From Streptomyces diastaticus subsp. diastaticus (GTDB taxonomy: Bacteria; Actinomycetota; Actinomycetes; Streptomycetales; Streptomycetaceae): DNA of 64,000 nucleotides. The translations under genes and the position numbers were made by a program. Shown piece by piece: positions 1 through 7,491 of the stretch (positions are counted from its first letter, which is position 1; each line of letters begins with the position of its first letter). The stretch spans positions 372,001 through 436,000 of the forward strand of contig NZ_BLLN01000003.1 in NCBI RefSeq assembly GCF_011170125.1, in the 5' to 3' direction. The notes under the pieces are model-generated. The model was not told where the DNA came from and made no database searches. It worked only from the letters and a program-made list of their open reading frames with translations.

Positions 1-238
1 TGTGCAGGCCCGCCGGAGTCCGGTGGATCAGTACCTGGCCGTCGGCCAGCGGCAGCACCTCCGTCCCCGGCTCCTCCGGCTGGTTCCCCGCGAGCGCGAC
101 GGCGTACGGCTCCGGTCCCAGCGTCCAGCGTTCCGGGTACCAGGAGGGCCCCTCCCTGGTCAGCCGCGCCGCGTACGAGCCGTCGGCGGCGAACGTGCAA
201 CCGGCCGGGACCGTGTCGGCCCCCATCCGTACCGCCAT
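1..238 (-). CDS. Partial conserved protein, N-terminal part only
   Basis: The reading frame enters from the left edge and covers the first 79 codons of a minus-strand gene. The ATG at 238 follows GGGAGGGG by five bases; a second in-frame ATG lies at 226. The protein begins MAVRMGADTVPAG and contains WYPERWTLGPEPYAV and a segment about a displayed or valued property (TEVLPLADGQVLIHR). The rhythm resembles a beta-propeller or prolyl-oligopeptidase-like N-terminus, but no catalytic motif is in view, so no function is assigned. It is divergent from the Nif3-like gene. Codon use is typical of the region. Confidence 0.6.
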   Translation of the reverse strand, partial: MAVRMGADTVPAGCTFAADGSYAARLTREGPSWYPERWTLGPEPYAVALAGNQPEEPGTEVLPLADGQVLIHRTPAGLH

Positions 239-591
239 CCCGGCCCCTCCCGGTGAACCGGTGTCACCGGCATCAGGGGGAGCGCTGTCGATGGCACAAA
301 CACCCGTAGTCATCGGGCCGTCACCTCCGGCGACGAAGCTAGTGACCCCGTGCGCCCCGACGGCACCGTTTATCCCCCGCATTCACCCCAAAGAGTGGCC
401 ACCGCTCACGCGCCCGTCCTGCTGCGAGGGCCGGCCCGCGCGGTCGCCCGGCCGGTGTCCGCGCCCTCGGTGGCCGGCGCGGGCCGTCTCTCGTGGCCGG
501 ACCGGACCACCCGGCGCGCGCGGCCGAGGCGGGTCCCGCCGCAGGGGCGGGCGACGACCCCACCGGCACCTGAGGTACCCGGCCCCCCAGG
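239..591. other. Divergent intergenic region without a gene
   Basis: About 350 bases separate the divergent partial gene and the Nif3-like gene. Frames that stay open here have arginine- and proline-rich translations and no ribosome binding site, as expected of GC-rich noncoding DNA. The only element I can point to is the -10 hexamer next to the Nif3 start. No convincing hairpin or repeat was seen. Confidence 0.5.
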
Positions 592-597
592 TAGCCT
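592..597 (+). promoter_or_regulatory. -10 element TAGCCT, candidate leaderless promoter of nif3-like gene
   Basis: TAGCCT ends seven bases before the GTG at 605, the spacing at which transcription would start on the start codon itself. No Shine-Dalgarno is present. The -35 region is weak. Confidence 0.45.
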
Positions 598-604
598 TGC
601 CCCC

Positions 605-1471
605 GTGCCCCGCCTCTCTGACATCATCACCGCCCTGGACGCCCTCTGGCCTCGGTCCCTGGCCGAACAGTGGGACGCGGTCGGCACCGTCTGCGGAGAC
701 CCGGATGCCGAGATCGGCCGCGTCCTCTTCGCCGTCGACCCGGTGTGGGAGGTCGCCGACGAGGCGGTCCGCACCGGCGCCGACCTCCTCATCACCCACC
801 ACCCCTTGTACCTGCGCGGCACCACCACGGTGGCCGCCGACACCTTCAAGGGCAGGGTCGTCCACACGCTGATCAAGAACGACGTCGCCCTGCACGTCGC
901 CCACACCAACGCCGACCGCGCCGACCCCGGCGTCTCGGACGCCCTCGCGGGCGCGCTCGGCCTGCGCGTGGTCGGTCCTCTGGTCCCCGACCCCACCGAC
1001 CCGCGAGGCCGCCGCGGCCTCGGCCGGATCTGCGAACTGGACCACCCGACGACCCTGGCCGCCTTCACGGCCCTGGCCGCCGAACGCCTGCCCGCCACCG
1101 CGCAGGGGGTCCGCGCCACCGGCGACCCCGAGGCACTCCTCACCCGGATCGCGGTGAGCGGCGGCTCCGGCGACAGCCTCTTCGACGACGTCCGCGCCGC
1201 CGGCGTCGACGCCTTCCTCACCGCGGACCTGCGTCACCACCCCGCCTCCGAGGCCGCCCAGCGGCCCGGCGCCCCCGCGCTGATCGACGCGGCACACTGG
1301 GCCACCGAACGGCCCTGGTGCGAACTGGCCGCCACCCAGCTCGACGCGGTCTCCGAACGGCACGGCTGGGGGCTGCGGACCTTCGTCTCGTCGACGGTCA
1401 CCGACCCCTGGACCGCCCACGCGGCGTCCGCCCCCTCTGTTTCCCACGATCCCTCTGGAGCCCCCAACTGA
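605..1471 (+). CDS. Nif3-like dinuclear metal center hexameric protein
   Basis: A 288-residue protein of the NIF3/YbgI (DUF34) family, members of which bind two metal ions and resemble GTP cyclohydrolase I type 2. Metal-ligand motifs are visible: LITHHPLY with His65-His66, the AHTNAD segment with His100 and Asp104, and a C-terminal DAAHWATE with His231 and Glu235. The biochemical role of the family is unsettled. Start: GTG at 605, where the family N-terminus (PRLSDIITAL) begins; it lacks a ribosome binding site and has a -10 hexamer seven bases upstream, suggesting a leaderless mRNA. Its stop overlaps the next gene, giving a three-gene coupled unit with the zinc-ribbon protein and the RNase H/phosphatase. 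Confidence 0.9.
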   Translation: MPRLSDIITALDALWPRSLAEQWDAVGTVCGDPDAEIGRVLFAVDPVWEVADEAVRTGADLLITHHPLYLRGTTTVAADTFKGRVVHTLIKNDVALHVAHTNADRADPGVSDALAGALGLRVVGPLVPDPTDPRGRRGLGRICELDHPTTLAAFTALAAERLPATAQGVRATGDPEALLTRIAVSGGSGDSLFDDVRAAGVDAFLTADLRHHPASEAAQRPGAPALIDAAHWATERPWCELAATQLDAVSERHGWGLRTFVSSTVTDPWTAHAASAPSVSHDPSGAPN

Positions 1472-2211
1472 ACGCCGCGCCCGCCGACCAGATCCGCCTC
1501 CTGGACGTCCAGGAACTCGACACCCGGCTCGCCCAGCTCGCCCACAAGCTCTCCGGCCTGCCCGAGCACGCCGAGATCGAGTCGCTCACCAAGGACCTCG
1601 CCCAGCTCCGCGACCTGCTGGTCGCCTCCCAGACCGAGGAGAGCGACTGCGGGCGTGAGCAGACCAAGGCCGAGCAGGACGTCGACCAGGTCCGCCAGCG
1701 TGCCGCCCGCAACCAGCAGCGCCTGGACTCCGGGGCCGTCTCCTCCCCGAAGGACCTGGAGAGCCTCCAGAGCGAGATCGCCTCGCTCGCCAAGCGCCAG
1801 GGCGACCTGGAGGAGATCGTCCTGGAGATCATGGAGCGCCGCGAGGCCGCCCAGGAGCGCGTCGCCGAACTCACCGAGCGGGCCGCCTCCGTGCAGACCC
1901 GCATCGACGAGGCGACCGCCCGCCGTGACGCCGCCGCCGGCCAGCTGGAGGCCGAGGCGGCCACCGCCACCAAGGAGCGGGCCGTCGTCGCCGGGTCCGT
2001 CCCGTCCGACCTGCTGGCCCTCTACGACAAGCTCCGCGCCCAGCAGGGCGGCGTCGGCGCCGCCCGTCTCTACCAGCGCCGCTGCGAGGGCTGCCGCCTG
2101 GAGCTCAACATCACCGAGGTCAACGAGGTGAAGGCGGCCGCCCCCGACACCGTGCTGCGCTGCGAGAACTGCCGCCGCATCCTCGTCCGTACGGCCGACT
2201 CGGGCGTCTGA
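1468..2211 (+). CDS. Coiled-coil C4 zinc-ribbon protein, CTG start
   Basis: A 247-residue protein. Residues about 10-175 are heptad-rich, charged coiled coil. The C-terminus has a four-cysteine zinc ribbon (CEGC at 206-209 and CENC at 232-235). This matches actinobacterial zf-RING_7/CT398-type proteins, thought to act in nucleic-acid transactions; the function is not established. The best start is CTG at 1468, inside the CTGA that ends the upstream gene and seven bases after GGAG. No ATG, GTG or TTG occurs in frame nearby; the first internal methionine is in the middle of the coiled coil. It is translationally coupled on both sides, since its TGA overlaps the ATG of the RNase H gene. Confidence 0.85.
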   Translation: MNAAPADQIRLLDVQELDTRLAQLAHKLSGLPEHAEIESLTKDLAQLRDLLVASQTEESDCGREQTKAEQDVDQVRQRAARNQQRLDSGAVSSPKDLESLQSEIASLAKRQGDLEEIVLEIMERREAAQERVAELTERAASVQTRIDEATARRDAAAGQLEAEAATATKERAVVAGSVPSDLLALYDKLRAQQGGVGAARLYQRRCEGCRLELNITEVNEVKAAAPDTVLRCENCRRILVRTADSGV

Positions 2212-3320
2212 TGCGGCAGTTCGCCGTCGAGGCGGACGGCGGGTCCCGGGGCAACCCGGGGCCCGCGGGGTACGGCGCCGTGGTCGTCGACGCCGCCACC
2301 GGCCAGACCCTCACCGAGACCGCCGGTTTCCTCGGCACGGCCACCAACAACACCGCCGAATACCACGGGTTGATCGCCGGACTCCGCGCCGCCCGTGACC
2401 TCGACCCCGAGGCCCGGGTCGAGGTCCGGATGGACTCCAAGCTCGTGGTCGAGCAGATGGCGGGCCGCTGGCGGATCAAGCACCCCGGCCTCCAGGAGCT
2501 GGCCGCCGAGGCTGCCGAGATCCTCCCGCCCGGGCAGGTCGCCTACGTCTGGATCCCCCGGGCCGAGAACCAGCACGCCGACCGCCTCGCCAACGAGGCG
2601 ATGGACGCGGGCGCCCGCGGCGAGCGGTGGAGCCCGGCCGGCTCCACGGCCGACCTCCCCGCGGCCACGCCGCCCCCGGCCGCGGCCCCGCCGGACCTCT
2701 CCACCCCCACCACCTTCGTGCTGCTGCGCCACGGCGAGACCGCCCTCACCCCCGAGAAGCGGTTCTCCGGCAGCGGCGGCAGCGACCCCGCGCTCTCCGG
2801 TACGGGCCGCCGGCAGGCCGCCCGTACCGCCGAGGCGCTCGCCGCGCGCGGCACCGTACAGGCCGTCGTCAGCTCCCCGCTGCGGCGCTGCCGGGAGACC
2901 GCCGAGGCCGTCGCCGGCCGGCTCGGGCTCGCCGTCACCGTGGACGAGGGGCTGCGCGAGACCGCGTTCGGCGCCTGGGAGGGGCTGACCTTCGGAGAGG
3001 TCCGTGAGCGGTGGCCGGACCAGCTCACCGCCTGGCTCGCCGCACCCGGTGCGGCGCCCCCCGGCGGTGAGTCCTTCGAGGAGGTGGCGGCCCGCGTCGC
3101 CGAGGCCCGCGACCGGCTCCGCGCCGCCCACGCGGGACGTACGGTGCTACTGGTCAGCCACGTCACCCCGGTCAAGACGCTGGTGCGGCTGGCGCTGGAC
3201 GCGCCCTGGCACTCCCTGTTCCGGATGGAACTGGCCGCCGCCTCCCTCTCGTCGGTCGCCTACTACGCCGACGGCAACGCCACGGTCCGCCTGCTCAACG
3301 ACACCGGCCACCTGCTCTGA
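2211..3320 (+). CDS. Bifunctional RNase HI / acid phosphatase-like protein
   Basis: A 369-residue fusion. Residues 1-135 are type 1 RNase H, with the acidic active-site set Asp9 (EADGGSRGNPG), Glu50 (NTAEYHG), Asp75 (RMDSK) and Asp124. It would degrade the RNA strand of RNA/DNA hybrids. After a proline/alanine linker (about 145-165), residues 168-365 form a histidine-phosphatase (CobC/alpha-ribazole phosphatase-like) domain with the RHGET motif (His174) and the second catalytic His317 in SHVTPVK. Such fusions are known in Streptomyces (SCO2299) and mycobacteria. The start ATG overlaps the upstream TGA by one base. A 12-bp stem terminator follows. Confidence 0.93.
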   Translation: MRQFAVEADGGSRGNPGPAGYGAVVVDAATGQTLTETAGFLGTATNNTAEYHGLIAGLRAARDLDPEARVEVRMDSKLVVEQMAGRWRIKHPGLQELAAEAAEILPPGQVAYVWIPRAENQHADRLANEAMDAGARGERWSPAGSTADLPAATPPPAAAPPDLSTPTTFVLLRHGETALTPEKRFSGSGGSDPALSGTGRRQAARTAEALAARGTVQAVVSSPLRRCRETAEAVAGRLGLAVTVDEGLRETAFGAWEGLTFGEVRERWPDQLTAWLAAPGAAPPGGESFEEVAARVAEARDRLRAAHAGRTVLLVSHVTPVKTLVRLALDAPWHSLFRMELAAASLSSVAYYADGNATVRLLNDTGHLL

Positions 3321-3334
3321 CCGGCGCGCACGAC

Positions 3335-3371
3335 GCTGCCCCGGGCCCTGTCTGGAGGAGCCCGGGGCAGC
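3335..3371. terminator. Perfect 12-bp stem hairpin between convergent genes
   Basis: GCTGCCCCGGGC at 3335-3346 pairs perfectly with GCCCGGGGCAGC at 3360-3371 across a 13-base loop. It lies between the ends of the RNase H/phosphatase gene and the convergent small LPFR gene, so it may serve both. There is no T-tract, as is usual in Streptomyces. Confidence 0.75.
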
Positions 3372-3395
3372 GGACGTTCAGTGCGGCCGTGCGGC

Positions 3396-3524
3396 TCAGT
3401 GGTGGCCGTGGGCCGTGCGCGAGGCACCGCCGAAGAGGCGGGCGACCGCGCGGAACGGCAGGGTGACGACGGTGGCGAGCGCACCGCCGATCTGACGGAA
3501 GACGTCTCCGACGGCCTTCAGCAT
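3396..3524 (-). CDS. 42-residue LPFR-motif small protein
   Basis: A very short gene encoding MLKAVGDVFRQIGGALATVV, then TLPFRAVARLFGGAS and a His-rich end (TAHGHH). The start is secure: the ATG at 3524 lies six bases after GGAGGA. The peptide is an amphipathic or hydrophobic helix with the LPFR motif, which I recall as a conserved small-protein family in Streptomyces. The length and hydrophobic face suggest membrane association, but no function is known. It stands alone, convergent with the RNase H gene and downstream of the KDPG aldolase gene on the same strand (98-base gap). Confidence 0.75.
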   Translation of the reverse strand: MLKAVGDVFRQIGGALATVVTLPFRAVARLFGGASRTAHGHH

Positions 3525-3621
3525 GTGTGCTCCTCCGTTCGGTCTCCGACTGGCGGCCGGGGCGCCGGAAAGCGCCGGACCTGGCGCGTACCCGTGGGCC
3601 GTGGAGCGAAACGGCCACCGC

Positions 3622-4272
3622 TCAGCGCAGCCGCGAGGCCTCGCGGGCCAGCCGCTCCACCCGGTCCCAGTCCTTCGCGGCGAGGGCGTCGGCAGGGAGC
3701 ATCCAGGAACCGCCGACGCAGCCGACGTTGGGCAGCGCCAGGTAGGCCGGGGCATTGGCGGGCGACACCCCGCCGGTCGGGCAGAACCGCGCCTGCGGCA
3801 GCGGCCCCGCCAGCGACTTCAGATAGGGCGCCCCGCCGGCCGCCTCGGCCGGGAAGAACTTCATCTCGCGCACCCCCCGCTCCAGCAGCGTCAGCACCTC
3901 CGAGGCGGTCGAGACCCCGGGAAGGAACGGCACCCCCGACGCCCTCATCGCAAGCAGCAGCGTCTCGGTGCACGCCGGGCTCACCAGGAAGCGGGCCCCC
4001 GCCGCGACCGCCGCGTCCACCGTCCGGGGCGACACCACGGTCCCGGCGCCCACCACCGCCTCCGGAACCTCGGCACCGATGGCCCGGATGGCGTCGAGCG
4101 CCCCGGCCGTCCGCAGCGTCACCTCGACCGCCCGCAGGCCGCCCGCCACCAGCGCCCGCGCCAGCGGCACCGCGTCGGCCGGGTCGTCCACGACCACCAC
4201 GGGCAGGACGGGGGCCAGCTCCAGCACGGAGTCGGTGGCGGGAGCGGGGGAGGGCGGCGGCGTAGGGCTCAT
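3622..4272 (-). CDS. eda: KDPG/KHG aldolase (2-dehydro-3-deoxyphosphogluconate aldolase)
   Basis: A 216-residue (beta/alpha)8 class I aldolase that splits KDPG into pyruvate and glyceraldehyde 3-phosphate (and KHG analogues). Family motifs are in order: AVEVTLRT with Glu50, VVGAGTV near 74-80, FLVSPACTE near 95-104, MKFFPAEAAGG with the Schiff-base Lys138, and CPTGGVSP near 164-171. The N-terminal 18 residues are a Pro/Ala extension. The ATG at 4272 has no good ribosome binding site. A 13-bp perfect inverted repeat ends 24 bases upstream and may be an operator. No edd (KDPG dehydratase) is in the window, so the substrate may come from sugar-acid catabolism. Confidence 0.88.
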   Translation of the reverse strand: MSPTPPPSPAPATDSVLELAPVLPVVVVDDPADAVPLARALVAGGLRAVEVTLRTAGALDAIRAIGAEVPEAVVGAGTVVSPRTVDAAVAAGARFLVSPACTETLLLAMRASGVPFLPGVSTASEVLTLLERGVREMKFFPAEAAGGAPYLKSLAGPLPQARFCPTGGVSPANAPAYLALPNVGCVGGSWMLPADALAAKDWDRVERLAREASRLR

Positions 4273-4295
4273 GGGGTCATGATGGCGGGCCTCAC

Positions 4296-4327
4296 GCACT
4301 GTGCGCAAAGCCCGTTGCGCACAGTGC
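4296..4327. promoter_or_regulatory. 13-bp perfect inverted repeat, candidate operator upstream of eda
   Basis: GCACTGTGCGCAA (4296-4308) and TTGCGCACAGTGC (4315-4327) form a perfect inverted repeat with a six-base spacer. It lies between the yaaA stop and the eda start on the minus strand. The AT content of the arms is higher than nearby hairpins and there is no T-tract, which favours a repressor site over a terminator. The binding protein is unknown. Confidence 0.5.
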
Positions 4328-4345
4328 AATCGGTGCGGGGCGGGC

Positions 4346-5152
4346 TCAGCGCCCGTGGACGTCGGTCACCACCACGTCCAGCGCCCACGAACTTCCCGCC
4401 TTCTCCGGCTCACGTGCCTCCACCACGTACCCCAGCCCGCGCAGCGCCTCCACCAGTTCCGCCGGACCTTCGGGTCCGGCCCCGGCGGACAGCAGGTCGC
4501 GGGTCAGACGCCCCTTGGTCGCCTTGTTGAAGTGGCTCACCACCGACCGCTTCTCCACGCCGCCGACCATCCGCGCGTGCAGCACCCGCACCGTCGCCGT
4601 ACGCTCCGCCACCTCGCCCTTCGGCTTCCACGCGCCCGCGTACGCCGCCGAGCGCAGATCGAGGACCAGCCCCGAGCCGGCCACGGCGGGCAGTACCTCG
4701 GCCATCGCCCCGCGCCAGTGAGCCGCCAGCGCCCCGATGCCCGGCAGTTTCACCCCCATCGAGCAGCGGTACGAGGGGATCGCGTCACTCGGCCGTACCG
4801 CCCCCCACAGGCCCGAGAAGACCAGCAGCGACCGGTCGGCCCGCCGCGCCGCCGCCTCGTCGAGAGTGGCCAGGCCCAGCGCGTCGTAGAGGACGCCGGT
4901 GTAGATCTCCCCGGCCGGGCGGGTGCCCGTGGTGCGCAGCTCCACGTTCTTGCCGATCTCGCCGCGCAGCCCCTCGCTGAGCCCGAGGACGGTGCGCGCC
5001 TGTTCCTCGTCGGCGGCGCACAGCTCCACCAGCTCGCCCAGCACGGCTTCCCGGGCCTCGGTGAGACCCGGCAGCGACAGCTCCTCCAGCTTCAGCGGCG
5101 AGCCCTGCCCCGAGGCGGCCTTCCCCTCGGACGGCGGCAGCAGCACGAGCAC
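4346..5152 (-). CDS. yaaA: Peroxide stress protein YaaA (DUF328/UPF0246)
   Basis: A 268-residue member of the YaaA family, which in E. coli lowers free intracellular iron during peroxide stress and has DNA-binding activity. Visible signatures are the N-terminal LLPPSEGK, the central LVFSGLWGAVRP followed by DAIPSYRCSMGVKLPG, DLRSAAY, and the C-terminal SHFNKATKGRL. Length is normal for the family. Start: GTG at 5152, with AGGAGT six bases upstream and the conserved LVLLPPSEGK directly after it. It is divergent from the RNase P RNA gene and upstream of eda on the same strand, with a 73-base gap that holds the inverted repeat. Confidence 0.88.
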   Translation of the reverse strand: MLVLLPPSEGKAASGQGSPLKLEELSLPGLTEAREAVLGELVELCAADEEQARTVLGLSEGLRGEIGKNVELRTTGTRPAGEIYTGVLYDALGLATLDEAAARRADRSLLVFSGLWGAVRPSDAIPSYRCSMGVKLPGIGALAAHWRGAMAEVLPAVAGSGLVLDLRSAAYAGAWKPKGEVAERTATVRVLHARMVGGVEKRSVVSHFNKATKGRLTRDLLSAGAGPEGPAELVEALRGLGYVVEAREPEKAGSSWALDVVVTDVHGR

Positions 5153-5278
5153 GATGTGACTCCTTCGGCGACGGCAGACCCCACGGGCGACCCGCCAAGG
5201 CCGCCCCGGCCAGCGTAATGGGCCGTCCCGCCGGGCGGCGCCGCGCTCATGGTCCCGGCCTGCGGGTACCATGAACGC

Positions 5279-5692
5279 ACGGCAGACGAGCCGGGCGGAC
5301 GGCCGCGTGGAGATCCCCGGATCTCCCCGAGGAACGTCCGGGCTCCACAGAGCAGGGTGGTGGGTAACGCCCACCCGGGGTGACCCGCGGGACAGTGCCA
5401 CAGAAAACAGACCGCCGGGGGCCTCGGCCCTCGGTAAGGGTGAAACGGTGGTGTAAGAGACCACCAGCGTCTGAGGTGACTCAGGCGGCTAGGTAAACCC
5501 CACCCGGAGCAAGGTCAAGAGGGGCCGCCGGCAGGCGGCCCTGCGCGGACGTTCGAGGGCTGCTCGCCCGAGTCCGCGGGTGGACCGCTCGAGGCCGGCA
5601 GCAATGCCGGTCCTAGATGGATGGCCGTCTCCCCGGAGGCCGCGAGGCCCCCGGGCGACAGGACCCGGCGTACAGCCCGACTCGTCTGCCGC
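5279..5692 (+). ncRNA. rnpB: RNase P RNA (M1 RNA, bacterial type A)
   Basis: The catalytic RNA of RNase P, which matures tRNA 5' ends. P1 is seen as GGCAGACGAG (5281-5290) pairing with CTCGTCTGCC (5681-5690). The conserved 5' core (GAGGAACGTCCGGGCTCC, then ACAGAGCAGGGTGGTGGGTAACGCC split over 5328-5365) and the 3' core (AGATGGATGGCCGTC near 5616, ACAGGACCCGGCGTACAGCC near 5659) match type A RNase P RNAs, including the large GC-rich P12 arm around 5523-5580. A TACCAT -10 lies at 5267-5272, seven bases before the apparent 5' end. A strong terminator follows 10 bases after the 3' end. Ends are approximate to a few bases. Confidence 0.95.
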
Positions 5693-5701
5693 CTCACGGC
5701 T

Positions 5702-5737
5702 GAGAAGCGCCCCCGGCCCGCGTCGGGGGCGCTTCTC
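5702..5737 (+). terminator. 14-bp perfect stem terminator of rnpB
   Basis: GAGAAGCGCCCCCG (5702-5715) pairs perfectly with CGGGGGCGCTTCTC (5724-5737) across an eight-base loop, just after the end of the RNase P RNA. Confidence 0.85.
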
Positions 5738-5896
5738 GGCGTTCCGGGGGCACTTCTCCCCTCCCGGCCATGTCCCGGTCGCTCCTCGCTCTTGTCGAAT
5801 ACTCACGTAGTACACCCGCGTTTCTCAGGCCTTCCTCATCTGCCGTTGGTTGCTTGTCGGTGGCCGGTCGGACCACGACGGCGAACGAGGAGGCGG

Positions 5897-6811
5897 ATGG
5901 TGTCCCTGTCGAGAGCGGAAGCGCGAGAAGGCGGTCGGGGCGCGCCCGGGGCCGGTGGGAGCGGAGCGGACGGGGAAGCCACGCAAGTGGCGAGCCGGCT
6001 GCACGCGTTCAACCGGTTCGAGCTGAAGTACCTGGTCCCGGTGGAGCGGGCGGCCGGGATCCGGGACGAGCTGGCGGAGCGGATGGACCGCGACGCGCAC
6101 TGCCCGGCCGGCGGTTACGGGGTGTGGAGCCTCTACTACGACACGCCCCAGTTGCGGTTCTACTGGGAGAAGATCGAGGGGCTGAAGTTCCGGCGCAAGC
6201 TGCGTATCCGGCACTACGGCGACCTGGACGGCGTCACCGACGCGTCGCCGGTCTGCGTGGAGATCAAGCAGCGGGTCAACCGCGTCACGCAGAAGCGGCG
6301 CATCACCCTTCCCTACGGCGTCGCCAGGCAACTGTGCGACGGCCGGGAGCTGGTGCCGCACTCGACGCGGGAACGTGCCTTCGTCGAGGAGGTGCTGGAG
6401 CTGATCGTGCGGCTGAACCTCCGGCCCGCCGCGATCACCGGCTACCAGCGCGAGGCCCTGGTCGGCCGTGACGCGGACACCGGGCTGCGGGTCACCCTCG
6501 ACCGGCGGGTGCGCGGCCGGGACCGCGACTTCCACTTCGGCACGCGGACCCCGGAGAACCGGTTCACCGTCCCGCCGCACCTGGCGGTGATGGAGATCAA
6601 GGTCAACGAGCGCACCCCGTACTGGATCACCGACCTGGCCGCGCGGCGCGACCTCACCCTCGTGCGGGTCTCGAAGTACGTGCAGTCCATCGAGGCGTTC
6701 GGGCTCGCGCCGCGCTCGGTCTTCCACATAGACGAGGCGGACTACCCGCCTCCCCCTTCCCACGCACAGCAGCAGGCGCAGGACGCGCCCATGAAAGCAG
6801 GAGCACAGTGA
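5897..6811 (+). CDS. VTC-domain (polyphosphate polymerase-like) protein
   Basis: A 304-residue cytoplasmic protein. After a Gly/Ser/Ala-rich N-terminus (1-38) it carries a VTC domain, the tunnel fold that in yeast Vtc4 polymerises polyphosphate from ATP. Typical features: NRFELKYLVP near 40, WSLYYDTPQLRFYWEKI near 77, KFRRKLRIRHYG near 97 (basic tunnel residues), VCVEIKQRV near 119, MEIKVNERTPYWI near 230 and RVSKYVQSIEAFG near 255. Start: ATG at 5897 follows GAGGAGG by three bases; an adjacent GTG at 5900 has better spacing. Its stop overlaps the next gene by four bases (GTGA), so it forms an operon with DUF4956 and CotH genes. Enzymatic activity is inferred, not shown. Confidence 0.85.
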   Translation: MVSLSRAEAREGGRGAPGAGGSGADGEATQVASRLHAFNRFELKYLVPVERAAGIRDELAERMDRDAHCPAGGYGVWSLYYDTPQLRFYWEKIEGLKFRRKLRIRHYGDLDGVTDASPVCVEIKQRVNRVTQKRRITLPYGVARQLCDGRELVPHSTRERAFVEEVLELIVRLNLRPAAITGYQREALVGRDADTGLRVTLDRRVRGRDRDFHFGTRTPENRFTVPPHLAVMEIKVNERTPYWITDLAARRDLTLVRVSKYVQSIEAFGLAPRSVFHIDEADYPPPPSHAQQQAQDAPMKAGAQ

Positions 6812-7491
6812 ATTTCGATCTCGATCTCCAGGAGCTGAGCGGTACGTTCAGCGTCGCGGACGTGGTGGCGGCGATGGTCCTGTCGTTCCTGCTGTCCACG
6901 GTCATCGGCTACGTGTACCGCTACACGCACCGCAACGTCTCCTACAGCCAGTCCTACGTGCAGACCCTGGTCATCGTCGGCATGGTGGTCGCGCTCATCA
7001 TGCTGGTGGTCGGCTCGAACCTGGCGCGGGCCTTCTCCCTGGTCGGGGCCTTGTCGGTGATCCGGTTCCGGAACGCGATCAAGGAGACGAGGGACGTCGG
7101 CTTCGTCTTCCTCGCCATGGCGATCGGCATGGCGTGCGGTGCGCGCTTCTACACGCTGGCCGCCGTCGGCGCCGTGGTGATCTGCGCGGTCGTCGTCTTC
7201 ATGCACAAGTTCGACTGGTTCGCGCTCGACGTCCAGCGCCAGGTGGTGAAGGTCCAGGTCCCGGCCGGTGAGGACCACACCCCGCAGATCCGCGACGTAC
7301 TGATCAAGTACACCAGCGAGTTCGAGCTGGTCAGCACCGAGACCATCCGGGGCGGCGCGCTGAACGAGGTCTTCTACACGGTCCGGCTCAAGAAGGGCAC
7401 CGCACCCGGCGAGCTGGTGAGCGCGCTCCAGGCCCGCACCTCGGGGCAGCGGGTGACCGTGCTGACCGGTTACGACAGCACGGACCTCTGA
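6808..7491 (+). CDS. DUF4956 membrane protein
   Basis: A 227-residue integral membrane protein. Hydrophobic segments lie near residues 18-38, 50-67, 90-108 and 115-132, followed by a soluble C-terminal domain of about 90 residues (KVQVPAGEDHTPQIRDVLIK onward). Between helices sits SNLARAFSLVGALSVIRFRN, the conserved core of DUF4956. The family is of unknown function but repeatedly occurs beside VTC-domain and CotH genes, as here. Start: GTG at 6808, inside the GTGA overlap with the VTC gene, with AGGAG four bases ahead. Its TGA overlaps the next ATG by one base, so all three genes should be co-translated. Confidence 0.88.
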   Translation: MNFDLDLQELSGTFSVADVVAAMVLSFLLSTVIGYVYRYTHRNVSYSQSYVQTLVIVGMVVALIMLVVGSNLARAFSLVGALSVIRFRNAIKETRDVGFVFLAMAIGMACGARFYTLAAVGAVVICAVVVFMHKFDWFALDVQRQVVKVQVPAGEDHTPQIRDVLIKYTSEFELVSTETIRGGALNEVFYTVRLKKGTAPGELVSALQARTSGQRVTVLTGYDSTDL

